Of a stretch of DNA of 64,000 bases, positions 17,299 to 26,045 are shown in pieces. Location: contig JAITVH010000048.1 of NCBI GenBank assembly GCA_031285905.1, positions 1-64,000 on the forward strand. The letters are read 5' to 3'. Position 1 is the stretch's first letter, and every line of letters starts with the position of its first letter. The stretch is from Prevotella sp. (lineage in GTDB: Bacteria > Bacteroidota > Bacteroidia > Bacteroidales > Dysgonomonadaceae). The notes under the pieces were generated by a model. That model was not told the origin of the DNA, did no database searches, and saw only the letters and a list, made by a program, of their open reading frames with translations. The position numbers and the translations under genes are program-made.

Positions 17299-18162
17299 CT
17301 ATTTGTTATAAAACTTAATTTCATCGTCGGAGATAGCCTTATCATAAAGATCTTTTTGAACCTGTTTCAGGTAGTCGGCTTTGCGGTGTTCTGTAAATAT
17401 CTCGGACAAATATCCTTTGATATATTCGTAAGGGGCTTCAGTTCCTTCAAGTCTGTATTCCTTTATATTTAATAGATAGACAAAGGTAGAGTCTTGTGTC
17501 TCTATGTTCTTATTGCTTTGTAAGAAGCGTTTCTGGTCTGTTATCATAAAAGGTATGTTTTCCATTATATCGCCAAAGCTGATCCATTTATCATAAAAAT
17601 AGTCATAGTTTACAGCGCTTTGCAGCCATGTCTTTTCTATATTCTCTATCGCATCACTTGTTTCTTGTTTATACCATTTTTTAAAATTAGATAATTGTGA
17701 AGATTCTAATGGGATTTTGAGAAAAAGGCCTTTTATGATATTCTCTTCTAATGCAAATCTATCTTTGTTTTGTTCATAATAGCTTGTAAGCTCGTTTTCA
17801 GATACAAGCTTGGAAAGTTGCTGCTTTAAAAGCTGTTCCTGATATATATTGGTTACCAGATCTTTTCTGTAGTTTTCCACTAATCGTTCTATTTCCGCTC
17901 TGTTAGTGATGTTTTGCTTTGCCTTGTTATACATCAGTTTATCATTTATCCACGAATTGATAAAAACTTCGGCTGTGGCAGTGCTGTCTTCTGGAGACAT
18001 GCCTATAGGCATTACCTGATCTAAATCGGCTTTGTATAAAGTCTCATTTTTTACGGTAACAATTGGTTTTAGTGCCTGATTGATCTCGTTAGTATTTTCA
18101 TTACAGGAATAAACTAAAAATAATATAGCTATTGATGCTACGATGGCAGTTATATTCTTCAT
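17299..18162 (-). CDS. SurA-related lipoprotein chaperone, parvulin domain not evident
   Basis: A 287-residue predicted lipoprotein: signal segment followed by the lipobox VYSC with Cys20. The body is helical and resembles the SurA N-terminal chaperone domain (motifs such as FINSWINDKLMYNKA and LTSYYEQNKDRF). I do not see a convincing parvulin signature, so it is probably a chaperone rather than an isomerase. Its start overlaps the stop of the upstream isomerase gene by 4 bases, indicating translational coupling. It is separated by 81 bases from the SurA-like gene downstream. Function is inferred from neighbours and fold-like features. Confidence 0.72.
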   Translation of the reverse strand: MKNITAIVASIAILFLVYSCNENTNEINQALKPIVTVKNETLYKADLDQVMPIGMSPEDSTATAEVFINSWINDKLMYNKAKQNITNRAEIERLVENYRKDLVTNIYQEQLLKQQLSKLVSENELTSYYEQNKDRFALEENIIKGLFLKIPLESSQLSNFKKWYKQETSDAIENIEKTWLQSAVNYDYFYDKWISFGDIMENIPFMITDQKRFLQSNKNIETQDSTFVYLLNIKEYRLEGTEAPYEYIKGYLSEIFTEHRKADYLKQVQKDLYDKAISDDEIKFYNK

Positions 18163-20177
18163 TTAATTGTTTTCAATACAGATTCGTTAATTTTGACTTT
18201 GTATTTTCTTTTTAGGTAGGCATTCCACTCCTTCTCCAATTCATTCTGATAATCCAATTCTACTAAAGCCTTCACATCGCTGAATTCTTCGGGTTTACTG
18301 ATGATGCTTCCCTGTATGGAAAAATATGGATAAGTTTTGTCTACAGAGGGTTTATTTCCTTCATATATTTCATAATCTATATAAGGGTTCTGTCCTTTGC
18401 TCCATATGCCAGGTTCTAATTTTACTAAGATAGTATCTTTATTGATGTCAGCCCTTATTTCGTTAACAAGGTTTTCAATTTTTTTCTCTTTATTTACTAA
18501 TGCTTGGGCTTTCTTTAATGCATCGTCATTTTTTGCATGTATAATTACTCCTTTGTACTGTGGAGCCTCCAGTTTATATTTCCTTTTGTTTTTTTGGAAA
18601 TACTTTTCCAATCCTTTTCCATCGGTTTTAGAACGTTGCCATATATTTTTGTCTTTTACTTCAAAGACCAGTAGCCCATCAGAAAATTCGTTCATAATTT
18701 CTTTGAAGTCTTGGTAACGTTCATCTAAAGTATCGTCCAGGTAATCATTAATGATTATTGTTATAAAACTGCTGAAATATTCACCGAGAATATCGGTCGA
18801 CAAACTGTAGGGCGATGGGTCGATGACAGTCAGCATTTGCAACTCATCGGGATCTTGTCCTTTTAAAATTCTTTGTCGGTATTCTATATAACGAATAAAC
18901 TCTTTAACAGGCACATAGCGTTTTCCGTCTATTTCCAGTAAGGTAGCATCAGTATTCGAGATTCCGACCAGAAATAGAGAATCCTTAGGTGATATAGTGT
19001 GTGCAATATCATTAAATTTTGAATATTCGTTCCGGCTTATCTTTAAATTGACTTTACTTCTTAGTTCTTCCCTGCCTGCTTTGCTTAGGTCGTATCGTCT
19101 GTTTCCTTCTTCAATTTTGGCTCTGAGTTGACCTTTCATCGTTTCATAGTCGGGAACCGGTATTCTATTCAGTAACCGGATAATGTGATATCCGTAATCT
19201 GTTTTCACAGGCTGGCTTATATCTCCCGGTTTTTCCAGATTGAAAGTCGCTGTCAGAAATTCGGGAGAGAGCTTGGAGTCCAGACCTACTATGCCGAAAT
19301 AACAGCCTTTATCACCTGTTTTGTAGGCTATGGAGAACTGTTCGCAAAGTGCTTGATAGTCATCAGTAGAATGAAGGGTGTTATATTCTTTGAAGGCAAC
19401 CTTTTTTACACTATCTATTTGGTGTTGGGTTGCAGGTATATGCCCAAAGCGGAACATAACCTGTTCTATTTCGGCAGAGCCAACAGCTGCACGTTTGTTC
19501 AGTACCTGGACAATATGATATCCATCGGCAGTACGTATCGGCAAACTGATTTCGCCAATTGGCATGTTGTATATAGCGTTTTCGAGAGCAGGAGGCAGGA
19601 TAAAAGCTGTTACCCACCCGAGATAACCATTATGGCGCTGCAGCCCTAAAATATGGGCAGGAACTTCCGTATCGATACTTTTTATAACTTCATCTGTAAA
19701 GCCATTTTTAAGAATGAGTTCTCTTACCCTTATCGCTTCATTATATGTTGCAACAGTATCTTTAGGAAATATGATATTGGTCTTGAAAGGAAATATGATA
19801 TGATTTATCTCTATATTTTCGAGCAAACGATCATACATCTTTCTTATATATTCATTTTCATATACAGTATCTGACATATAGGGTGTAGCTATTTGATATC
19901 TGTAAGACATAAATTCCCGTTTGTAGCGTGGCAATGTATCCAGTTGTTGTGCTTTGGCCTCTTCTACGTTTCTTTTGAACTCTATGTATGAAGGCATAAA
20001 GTCTTTTAGCGATATTTTATTATCCAGATTTTCGTTTGCCTTCTTATATGCATATTCTACTTCGTATTTGTAGACAGGAACTCCGTTCAGAGTAAAGGCA
20101 ATAGGGTCGCTGGTCTGTGCCAATATACCGGAAGTAGTAAGTAAAGAAAAAAGTATAATGAGTAACTTTTTGTTCAT
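18159..20177 (-). CDS. Two-domain parvulin-type peptidyl-prolyl isomerase
   Basis: A 672-residue periplasmic isomerase. I use the ATG at 20177 because it begins a clean signal peptide (MNKKLLIILFSLL, ending at ILAQ); an in-frame ATG at 20219 adds 14 residues ahead of it. Two parvulin domains follow: about residues 120-225 (NHIIFPF to GYHIVQVL) and 230-335 (QVMFRFGHIP to GYHIIRLL). The C-terminal 300 residues have a further chaperone-like helical/strand region. It is the first gene of the envelope operon that runs to mutL. The repeated closing motif GYHI is diagnostic of the family. Confidence 0.88.
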   Translation of the reverse strand: MNKKLLIILFSLLTTSGILAQTSDPIAFTLNGVPVYKYEVEYAYKKANENLDNKISLKDFMPSYIEFKRNVEEAKAQQLDTLPRYKREFMSYRYQIATPYMSDTVYENEYIRKMYDRLLENIEINHIIFPFKTNIIFPKDTVATYNEAIRVRELILKNGFTDEVIKSIDTEVPAHILGLQRHNGYLGWVTAFILPPALENAIYNMPIGEISLPIRTADGYHIVQVLNKRAAVGSAEIEQVMFRFGHIPATQHQIDSVKKVAFKEYNTLHSTDDYQALCEQFSIAYKTGDKGCYFGIVGLDSKLSPEFLTATFNLEKPGDISQPVKTDYGYHIIRLLNRIPVPDYETMKGQLRAKIEEGNRRYDLSKAGREELRSKVNLKISRNEYSKFNDIAHTISPKDSLFLVGISNTDATLLEIDGKRYVPVKEFIRYIEYRQRILKGQDPDELQMLTVIDPSPYSLSTDILGEYFSSFITIIINDYLDDTLDERYQDFKEIMNEFSDGLLVFEVKDKNIWQRSKTDGKGLEKYFQKNKRKYKLEAPQYKGVIIHAKNDDALKKAQALVNKEKKIENLVNEIRADINKDTILVKLEPGIWSKGQNPYIDYEIYEGNKPSVDKTYPYFSIQGSIISKPEEFSDVKALVELDYQNELEKEWNAYLKRKYKVKINESVLKTIK

Positions 20178-20257
20178 ATAGTTAAACTGTTGGTAAATAA
20201 ACCGATGGCAAAGATACAAGAAATATAGGCTATCAGTGTTTTAAAATATTCTAAAAT

Positions 20258-20298
20258 AAAAAGAGACCGGGATATTTTTTAATATCTCAATCTCCTTT
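20258..20298 (-). terminator. Terminator, probably the original one of the DUF2795 gene
   Basis: On the minus strand GAGATTGAGATATT pairs with AATATCCCGGTCTC (13 of 14 positions including wobbles) across five A residues, then a T-rich run. It lies just downstream of the 3'-end copy at 20328-20351, the arrangement expected if an island split the DUF2795 gene's last codons from their terminator. Confidence 0.7.
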
Positions 20299-20327
20299 TG
20301 TTTTATACGTCTTTGCCGTTTTAGCGA

Positions 20328-20351
20328 TTAATACTCATCTTCGTTAAAGAA
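20328..20351 (-). repeat. Left attachment-site-like repeat (copy of the DUF2795 gene 3' end)
   Basis: On the minus strand these 24 bases read as the last seven codons plus stop of the DUF2795 gene (FFNEDEY*). They match 25173-25196 at 20 of 24 positions, and all four differences are synonymous or change TAG to TAA. The frame just upstream contains a stop, so this copy is not part of a gene. It marks the far boundary of the restriction-modification island. Confidence 0.75.
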
Positions 20352-20453
20352 TTTATTTTAACATTTATCTTGCTTATTATCAATATATTGATTATTTTAA
20401 GGGTCTCTTTTAGTGAAACTTATAACATTTTATAAATGCTCACTTTGAGCCTT

Positions 20454-21191
20454 TCAATTTATAACAATATCTGAATAATCTAATAATAAATGGTATATTG
20501 AAAATTGTTCTTTATTTCCAATATTTCGCTTATGTTTAGAAATATAGGAACATGAGATATTTTGATTTATCGTACAAGGTTGTAAAGGCGTATCTGTTGT
20601 AATTTCAGCTTCCTTATTCAGCTTATCATTAATATTTCCATATACCTCTATATGAGTAATTGAATTAAGCTCAATAAATCCTAATTGACCTTCGAATGGT
20701 AATCGGCGTTTGACATACTCTCTATTGGAAAATTTAACAATATCGTTAATGTATTGAGTTGTAGAGTCTCCTAAGTTTCTTATTCTTTTACACTCTATCG
20801 CATAATATACATTTTCATCAGAATCTTCCAAAATTCCATTTAAACCTAATTTATTAATATAAATATCAATTTTATCAGGTTTTAATATTCCTTTTTCTAT
20901 ATATTCTTTATTAGTTTCATACCCAAAATTAATTTCATCCAACTCTGAAATTCTTTCTTTTAGTAAATTCTTATTTTTAATCAGATAGTCTTCAACAAGC
21001 CTGTTTCTCAAATAATCTTCAAAAGGAATAGTTGAGCTTTTGACATGCAGTTTTTCTGAATATTTGACTTTGTCATTTATGAGTAGTATATAGCACTCCC
21101 CAACATACCAAAGAACATTTTTTACTCGATTTTCAGTAATAGAATGTTTACGTTTTGATATAAATAATGATGCCTCACTCATTAGACCCAT
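20454..21191 (-). CDS. Predicted PD-(D/E)XK-fold restriction endonuclease
   Basis: A 245-residue protein of no family I can name. The middle has the nuclease-like layout PDKIDIYI (about residues 103-110) followed some 20 residues later by YYAIECKRI, i.e. D plus E-x-K, which is the hallmark of PD-(D/E)XK nucleases. There is no signal peptide. Its start overlaps the end of the methyltransferase gene by 17 bases, so the two are translationally linked. By position it should be the cleavage subunit of the system or an accessory nuclease. The role is an inference from the motif and the neighbour. Confidence 0.6.
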   Translation of the reverse strand: MGLMSEASLFISKRKHSITENRVKNVLWYVGECYILLINDKVKYSEKLHVKSSTIPFEDYLRNRLVEDYLIKNKNLLKERISELDEINFGYETNKEYIEKGILKPDKIDIYINKLGLNGILEDSDENVYYAIECKRIRNLGDSTTQYINDIVKFSNREYVKRRLPFEGQLGFIELNSITHIEVYGNINDKLNKEAEITTDTPLQPCTINQNISCSYISKHKRNIGNKEQFSIYHLLLDYSDIVIN

Positions 21192-24100
21192 TATTTAAAT
21201 GATTTAACTCTACTTCTTCTATTTTGGCTTTAAACTCAGCTACATCATACCAAGCCATTGCTCGATGCCAACATTTATATTCCTTTGGCTTGATTACATA
21301 AAATGAATTGGCTTCAAAACCTTTGATGTCCTTTTGTATAAATAAATTTTTAGTTGGGTCTGTCGTATTTGTGATTTGTGAGATACTTAAATCTCCTAAT
21401 TTTTCAAAAACATTAACTTCATTAAACTTATCATCAGGATAGATTATTACATCTTTTACCGCATTTTCATGAAAAGTAAAATTCATTGCAATAAAGTGTC
21501 TTAACGGATATACTTCAACCTGAATATATTCACCTTCATATATTTTCCCAAATTCATTAAGGAAAACCTCAGCATAATTTCTCAAAACCTTAGTTTGATT
21601 TCTATAATGATTTTCATCTAAATATGTAAAATCAGTAATAAGATGTTGCTTGCTTCCTTGGAATTGAAATCTTGATATATTCAAAGCATAGTCAATAATA
21701 TCTTTCTCATATTCATTGATGCTATATATGTTGTCTACAATTTTGTCAAGAATCTCTAATTGTAATTGATTTACAGAAGTATTACCCTCTTTTTCTATAA
21801 AGGATTGTATAAAGTCCGTCACAGTTTTAATGACTTCATCTTCAAATTGGTTTGAATCTAAAAATGGAAAAGACAAATATTCTGTTTTATTTATTATAGG
21901 ATAATATACTCCCCAATTCGATGAAAATAAATATTGATAATAAGTGAATAGTTTAGAGTTGAAAATTGCGAATAAATATTTAGCTAAATCAGTGTTTCCA
22001 CCTAAAGGGATACCATAGACACTATTTCTAAAAACAACATCCTCTTTACAATAAGAGGCTATTATAAAAGACTCATCTTTAGGACTTCGGGTTAAAAGAA
22101 TTTTTTCTCCTTTGAAAAGAGAAACATCTCTACCTGCTTCTAAAAAAACATCTTCTTCTTCAAGTATTTTTTGTTCCTCTCTAATTTTTGTGTAATATTT
22201 CTGTATGTCTTGAGTTTCGATAATTGGTAAGCCAATCAAATCAGTATAATGTCTTTTCGGAGTACCTTTGTGTATTCCATTTCCTGCTTTAATTGAATAT
22301 TCCTTGCTTAATACATAGTCTATTGTATTGGTAGAGGTGAGCTTTTTTAACAAGCAAAAATCAAGAGAGCTCCCATACAAGGCTGCTTTAAACATCCATT
22401 TGTATTGTGAGAAATATTTTTGTCTTATCCTTTTTATATCTCCCTTCTCAAAAGAAAAGAACCTGAAGTTTTTAATGAAAATATTATTTTTCAAAGATTG
22501 ATGTATTACCTCATTTTCATTTGTGTTATTTCCTTTTGCATGTTGATACTGAAGAATCATTGCAGGATTATTCGCTTTTTCGAATACTAACCTTCGTATT
22601 GCAGACAAATCAAAGCATTTGATTAACTTGAAATCTGTCAGGAATTTCTCTTTAAATTTTACAGCATTATTATTGTAGATAGCTTTGCTTGAAATAATCA
22701 ATGAACATATTGGTTGATAATCAGAAAAGTCTTTAGTCCTTAAAATAAAAGATTGAGCTAATTGAAAGTCACTAACAATATTTGATAAATTATTGCTCCT
22801 TAAATATGTTGTGTGAACCTTATCTTTACCCCCATTTTTCCAAGGTGGATTACCTAATATAAATTGGGGTTTAACTTCATTTATAATTTGATTAAATTCA
22901 TGTTCTACATCAAAAAAATTAGCTTCAAATAAATTCTCACCCAATAAATTAGGGAATCTATAAATATCAACATCTTTCGGTTCTTGATAGTCTAACAAGG
23001 CAATATATATAGAAAAACAAGTAACCTTCAAAGCTTCTCTATTAATATCAACACCATATAAATTCCGTTTGGCTATATTTCTAATACGTTCGCTAAAAGC
23101 CTCTTTTTCTAAATTTCCATTTAGTTCAATCTCTTTTTCTATCATCTTTCTTAAAGATTGAACGAGAAAGATACCTGAACCAACAGCAACCTCGAATATT
23201 TTACATTCTGATGCTTTATTCTCATTTAAGAAAACATCGACAGTATCATTCAAAATGTATTCAACCAAAAAAGATGGGGTATATACAGCAGATTGACGAT
23301 TTCTCGTTTCAGGGTCTATTAAAGATTCATATATACCTGAAATAACTTCAACAGGAATTATGGAGAAATCAAATATCTCAAAATAAAAATCACTACCATA
23401 GAATAATGAATCTTTCTTTGGAATCTCGCCTTTGAAGATATCAGATAAGCCTTCTGCTTCTGCAGTGGTTAACTTTATATCAACATCTTTAAACAGAACC
23501 CCATTAAATCTGTCATTTAATTTTGTAAATAGTTGACATAATTTGTCAGGGTCTTGCAATAGCTTACTAAAACTTAATCTTCTTGAAAGGGTATCCTCTC
23601 CATCTATAAACTCTGTGCCTATTTCTATGTTTCTATCTATAAGATATCTTATAAAAATAAGTCTTAAAATAAGGGAATTGGGTATACTGCCTTCAGGGTC
23701 ATTAGTCTTATCAATCAAGGTATTTCTTACATCTCTGATGTTTTGAAAAAGCCTTTCGTTTACACGTTTTTTAGATTCCTTCTTACGTGTAGTTTCAATA
23801 TATTCTTCTTGGAACCACTTCCAAATATTATTGCTTTGCAAATTCCAAAAAGAAAACCTATCACGAATTCCCTCGCTTGATATTTCAATTTCCTCTAAAC
23901 GCTTTTCATTCTTTATATAATTTAAAGCATTATATACTTTTATTTCAGCATTCTTTATGACAAAAGCTATTGGAGAATTATCAAAAGACCATACTTTTTT
24001 ATGAATATCATCCTCTCGTTTACTATCAGTATTATCAGTTAAATCGAAGAATAAAATTAGAGGTTGGTTATTGAATATGTAGATTGCATCAGGGTTAATT

Positions 24101-24240
24101 AATTTAAGCTTATTCTGCGTGTCGAAATGAAGGACAGAGGAGTATACTCCTTCTTCATCCTTAAAGAAGACCACTTTTTCTAATCCTAACTGAATCAGAA
24201 ACTTGTTTAGCGACACATTATGTTCCATATTCTCTAACAA
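21175..24240 (-). CDS. Type II (Eco57I/TaqI-like) adenine-specific DNA methyltransferase, large
   Basis: A 1021-residue N6-adenine methyltransferase. YTPSFLVEYIL (about residue 320) and the SAM loop FEVAVGSGIFLV precede the catalytic NPPW in ILGNPPWKNGG. The long C-terminal half resembles a TaqI-type target-recognition domain. The first 170 residues contain LILFFDLTD and look like an extra N-terminal domain, possibly a degraded nuclease or adaptor domain. The SAM loop departs from the usual DPAxGSG (D to E, P to V). Length and layout resemble type IIG or PglX-like enzymes. The linked downstream nuclease makes a two-gene restriction-modification system the simplest reading. The gene is visibly AT-richer than its surroundings. 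Confidence 0.82.
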   Translation of the reverse strand: MLENMEHNVSLNKFLIQLGLEKVVFFKDEEGVYSSVLHFDTQNKLKLINPDAIYIFNNQPLILFFDLTDNTDSKREDDIHKKVWSFDNSPIAFVIKNAEIKVYNALNYIKNEKRLEEIEISSEGIRDRFSFWNLQSNNIWKWFQEEYIETTRKKESKKRVNERLFQNIRDVRNTLIDKTNDPEGSIPNSLILRLIFIRYLIDRNIEIGTEFIDGEDTLSRRLSFSKLLQDPDKLCQLFTKLNDRFNGVLFKDVDIKLTTAEAEGLSDIFKGEIPKKDSLFYGSDFYFEIFDFSIIPVEVISGIYESLIDPETRNRQSAVYTPSFLVEYILNDTVDVFLNENKASECKIFEVAVGSGIFLVQSLRKMIEKEIELNGNLEKEAFSERIRNIAKRNLYGVDINREALKVTCFSIYIALLDYQEPKDVDIYRFPNLLGENLFEANFFDVEHEFNQIINEVKPQFILGNPPWKNGGKDKVHTTYLRSNNLSNIVSDFQLAQSFILRTKDFSDYQPICSLIISSKAIYNNNAVKFKEKFLTDFKLIKCFDLSAIRRLVFEKANNPAMILQYQHAKGNNTNENEVIHQSLKNNIFIKNFRFFSFEKGDIKRIRQKYFSQYKWMFKAALYGSSLDFCLLKKLTSTNTIDYVLSKEYSIKAGNGIHKGTPKRHYTDLIGLPIIETQDIQKYYTKIREEQKILEEEDVFLEAGRDVSLFKGEKILLTRSPKDESFIIASYCKEDVVFRNSVYGIPLGGNTDLAKYLFAIFNSKLFTYYQYLFSSNWGVYYPIINKTEYLSFPFLDSNQFEDEVIKTVTDFIQSFIEKEGNTSVNQLQLEILDKIVDNIYSINEYEKDIIDYALNISRFQFQGSKQHLITDFTYLDENHYRNQTKVLRNYAEVFLNEFGKIYEGEYIQVEVYPLRHFIAMNFTFHENAVKDVIIYPDDKFNEVNVFEKLGDLSISQITNTTDPTKNLFIQKDIKGFEANSFYVIKPKEYKCWHRAMAWYDVAEFKAKIEEVELNHLNNGSNE

Positions 24241-24330
24241 AAATACTATTATTAACCGATAAACAAATGCTTATCATATCTTTTTACCTTTAAATAAAGA
24301 TAAAACACATTAAATCCAATCAATGTTCTA

Positions 24331-25014
24331 TTATACAAAAAGTTGCTTGTGATATCTATTATACAATCTCACAACTTTAATACTTGCTATTTTCAATGTT
24401 TGATTAATCGGTACAAGAGCTTTATTGATAGTAACAGGTTTGTTCCCTTTATCCTTTCGCCATTTTATATAATCATTTATCAAGTCAATATCAACATCAT
24501 CGCAGTTTATAAATTGTTCACCTGTTTTCTGAATGACAAATTTTTTAAATATACCTATCTGATTTAGTTTGTTCTTATATAAGCTATAAGAATTTTTCCC
24601 TTGTGAATATTCATCCTCTTGCAGTTTAACTGCCATTGCAAAGAGCTCATTATTTTCAACCTTCCCTAATGCTGTCAATGGCTTTTGTTGAACAATGGCT
24701 CGCAGAGTATCAATAGTCAATCTCCGCTTTGTATTACCCTTAGTTTTATCAAGATAGTCGATAATAGCTGCATCAATACCATTTTTCAATTTGGCTAATT
24801 GTGCATTGATACGATTGTAGTTTGGTACAGTTCCTTTTACCTTTTGGTTCTTGTCATCCCATTCGGTTATTTTGAATCTGTATTCGGTTGTTGTTTTAGC
24901 AAACTTCCTATTGAGCGTGTATTCTAAATATAAAGTAAACTTATCATCCCCTTTGCTTTGGTCTGTGCGTAACTTAAATTTACCTGTTGGTCTATCAGCT
25001 TTTCTTCTACCCAT
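24331..25014 (-). pseudogene. Truncated tyrosine recombinase (integrase), N-terminal part only
   Basis: A 227-residue frame matching the N-terminal half of Bacteroidales phage-type integrases: an arm-binding domain (KFKLRTDQSKGDDKFTLYLE), the linker WDDKNQKVKG and a SAM-like core-binding helical domain (about 110-215). The catalytic domain with R-H-R-Y is missing and no continuation is seen before the methyltransferase gene. It lies next to the DUF2795 gene's 3' end, as expected for an integrase beside its attachment site. It probably mediated the island's arrival and was then truncated. Confidence 0.78.
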
Positions 25015-25058
25015 TACTATGTAATTTTAAAGGAATATGACCCTTTTTAGGGTTGTAT

Positions 25059-25124
25059 TTAGGGTAACAAATATAGTAAAAAAGAGCATAAAAAAGCGAT
25101 TAGGATAATTTTTTGTTACCCTAA
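25059..25124. repeat. 13-bp inverted repeat beside the attachment site
   Basis: TTAGGGTAACAAA at 25059-25071 and TTTGTTACCCTAA at 25112-25124 are perfect inverted copies, 40 bases apart, between the integrase start and the DUF2795 3' end. Such paired sites next to an integrase resemble arm-type binding sites, but the right copy also forms part of a terminator stem. Confidence 0.55.
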
Positions 25125-25128
25125 TCGC
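25088..25128 (-). terminator. Rho-independent terminator downstream of the DUF2795 gene
   Basis: On the minus strand GCGATTAGG pairs with CCTAATCGC across a loop, followed by TTTTTTATG. It would end the DUF2795 transcript before the integrase. It probably came with the island, since a second terminator lies beyond the displaced 3' end. Confidence 0.7.
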
Positions 25129-25172
25129 CTGTGTATATGCTTTATTTTAAAGCTTTTTACTCCTTTTTATCT

Positions 25173-25196
25173 CTAATACTCGTCCTCATTAAAGAA
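25173..25196 (-). repeat. Right attachment-site-like repeat at the DUF2795 gene 3' end
   Basis: The last codons of the intact DUF2795 gene (FFNEDEY*), directly repeated at 20328-20351 with four synonymous differences. Integrases often target the 3' end of a conserved gene and restore its coding sequence, which is what is seen here. Confidence 0.7.
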
Positions 25197-25394
25197 AAAA
25201 TCTTCTTTGCTGGGATAGTCGGGCCAAATATCTTCTATGGTATCGAATATTTCATCCTCGTCCTCTATCTCTTGTAAGTTCTCTATCACTTCCAAAGGAG
25301 CTCCCGAGCGCTGAGCATAGTCAATCAACTCTTCTTTTGTTGCCGGCCAAGGCGCGTCTTCCAGCTTAGATGCCAATTCCAATGTCCAATACAT
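25173..25394 (-). CDS. DUF2795 family small acidic protein
   Basis: A 73-residue acidic protein beginning MYWTLELASKLED, with a PWPATKEELIDYAQRSGAPLEVIENL segment typical of this family, which is widespread in Bacteroidota. Function is unknown; it is cytoplasmic and has no motifs I can assign. Its 3' end appears to be the integration target of the neighbouring island. The protein sequence is preserved because the element supplied matching last codons. It is separated by 80 bases from the adenosyltransferase gene upstream. Confidence 0.85.
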   Translation of the reverse strand: MYWTLELASKLEDAPWPATKEELIDYAQRSGAPLEVIENLQEIEDEDEIFDTIEDIWPDYPSKEDFFFNEDEY

Positions 25395-25474
25395 AGTATA
25401 TTTGTTTAAAAGTTGCCAGTTTGGTTAATATTTTCCGCAAAAATAGAATAATATTTCATATATCAAAAATAATA

Positions 25475-26035
25475 TTATAGTAAACTCTGATTCCAGTAAA
25501 TTTCTTTTCCTTTTTTATTACTTTCTTTTCGTGCCAGTAAGAAAAAATAGTCTGATAATCGATTGATAAACATTAATATGTTATCATCTACGGGGTATTC
25601 TTCTTTTACTCTGTAGATACACCTTTCAGCCCTTCTTGCTATTGTCCGGCACAGATGTGCCCTGGATGCAGATTCACTGCCGCCCGGCAAAACGAATTGT
25701 TTAAGCGGAGGTAAATCATTATCTATAGCATCCATCTCGCTCTCGATATGTGAGATATCTCCTTCTGTAATGATACTTGCGGCTTTAGGTGAAACTGCTT
25801 CTGTCTCTGTAGCGAGATAAGATCCTATGGTAAACAACTTGTGCTGAATATAAGATAGAGTCTCCAGATCATGCTCATTCTCTATTTGCTGTATCAGAAA
25901 ACCAACAAACGAGTTCAATTCATCTGTTGTCCCGTATGCTTCGAGCCTGATATGCGTTTTGGACACCCGCTTTCCTCCGACCAGAGAAGTGGTTCCTTTA
26001 TCGCCTGTTTTGGTATAAACTAAACTTTTTTTCAT
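25475..26035 (-). CDS. Cob(I)alamin adenosyltransferase, PduO type
   Basis: Transfers adenosyl from ATP to cob(I)alamin, giving coenzyme B12. The N-terminal TKTGDKGTTSL and GTTDELNS (residues 37-44) form the ATP site, and RRAERCIYRV is the conserved C-terminal motif. The 186-residue length fits single-domain PduO. No B12-dependent enzyme or B12 riboswitch is adjacent; the likely user in Bacteroidales is methylmalonyl-CoA mutase elsewhere. It starts 10 bases after the methyltransferase gene ends, so it is probably in the same operon. Confidence 0.93.
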   Translation of the reverse strand: MKKSLVYTKTGDKGTTSLVGGKRVSKTHIRLEAYGTTDELNSFVGFLIQQIENEHDLETLSYIQHKLFTIGSYLATETEAVSPKAASIITEGDISHIESEMDAIDNDLPPLKQFVLPGGSESASRAHLCRTIARRAERCIYRVKEEYPVDDNILMFINRLSDYFFLLARKESNKKGKEIYWNQSLL

Positions 26036-26045
26036 ATTTATGTTT

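Larger units (their letters stand above)
20328..25196. mobile_element. Restriction-modification island, about 4.9 kb
   Basis: An AT-rich segment bounded by the direct repeats at 20328-20351 and 25173-25196. It holds a PD-(D/E)XK-like nuclease, a large adenine methyltransferase and a truncated tyrosine recombinase next to the target gene. This layout fits site-specific integration at the 3' end of the DUF2795 gene. The recombinase lacks its catalytic domain, so the island is probably immobile now. Boundaries are inferred from the repeats. Confidence 0.65.

Noticed and set aside
18159..18162. Possible frameshifted fusion of the two adjacent chaperone genes
   Set aside because: The 4-base ATGA overlap and a clean lipoprotein signal at the second start indicate two separate genes.
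20220..20453. Possible extra gene left of the island
   Set aside because: Only a terminator, the 3'-end copy and AT-rich sequence are present; the frame before FFNEDEY is closed by a stop.
25400..25480. Cobalamin riboswitch near the PduO-type gene
   Set aside because: The gene is internal to an operon and no B12-box-like sequence lies upstream.
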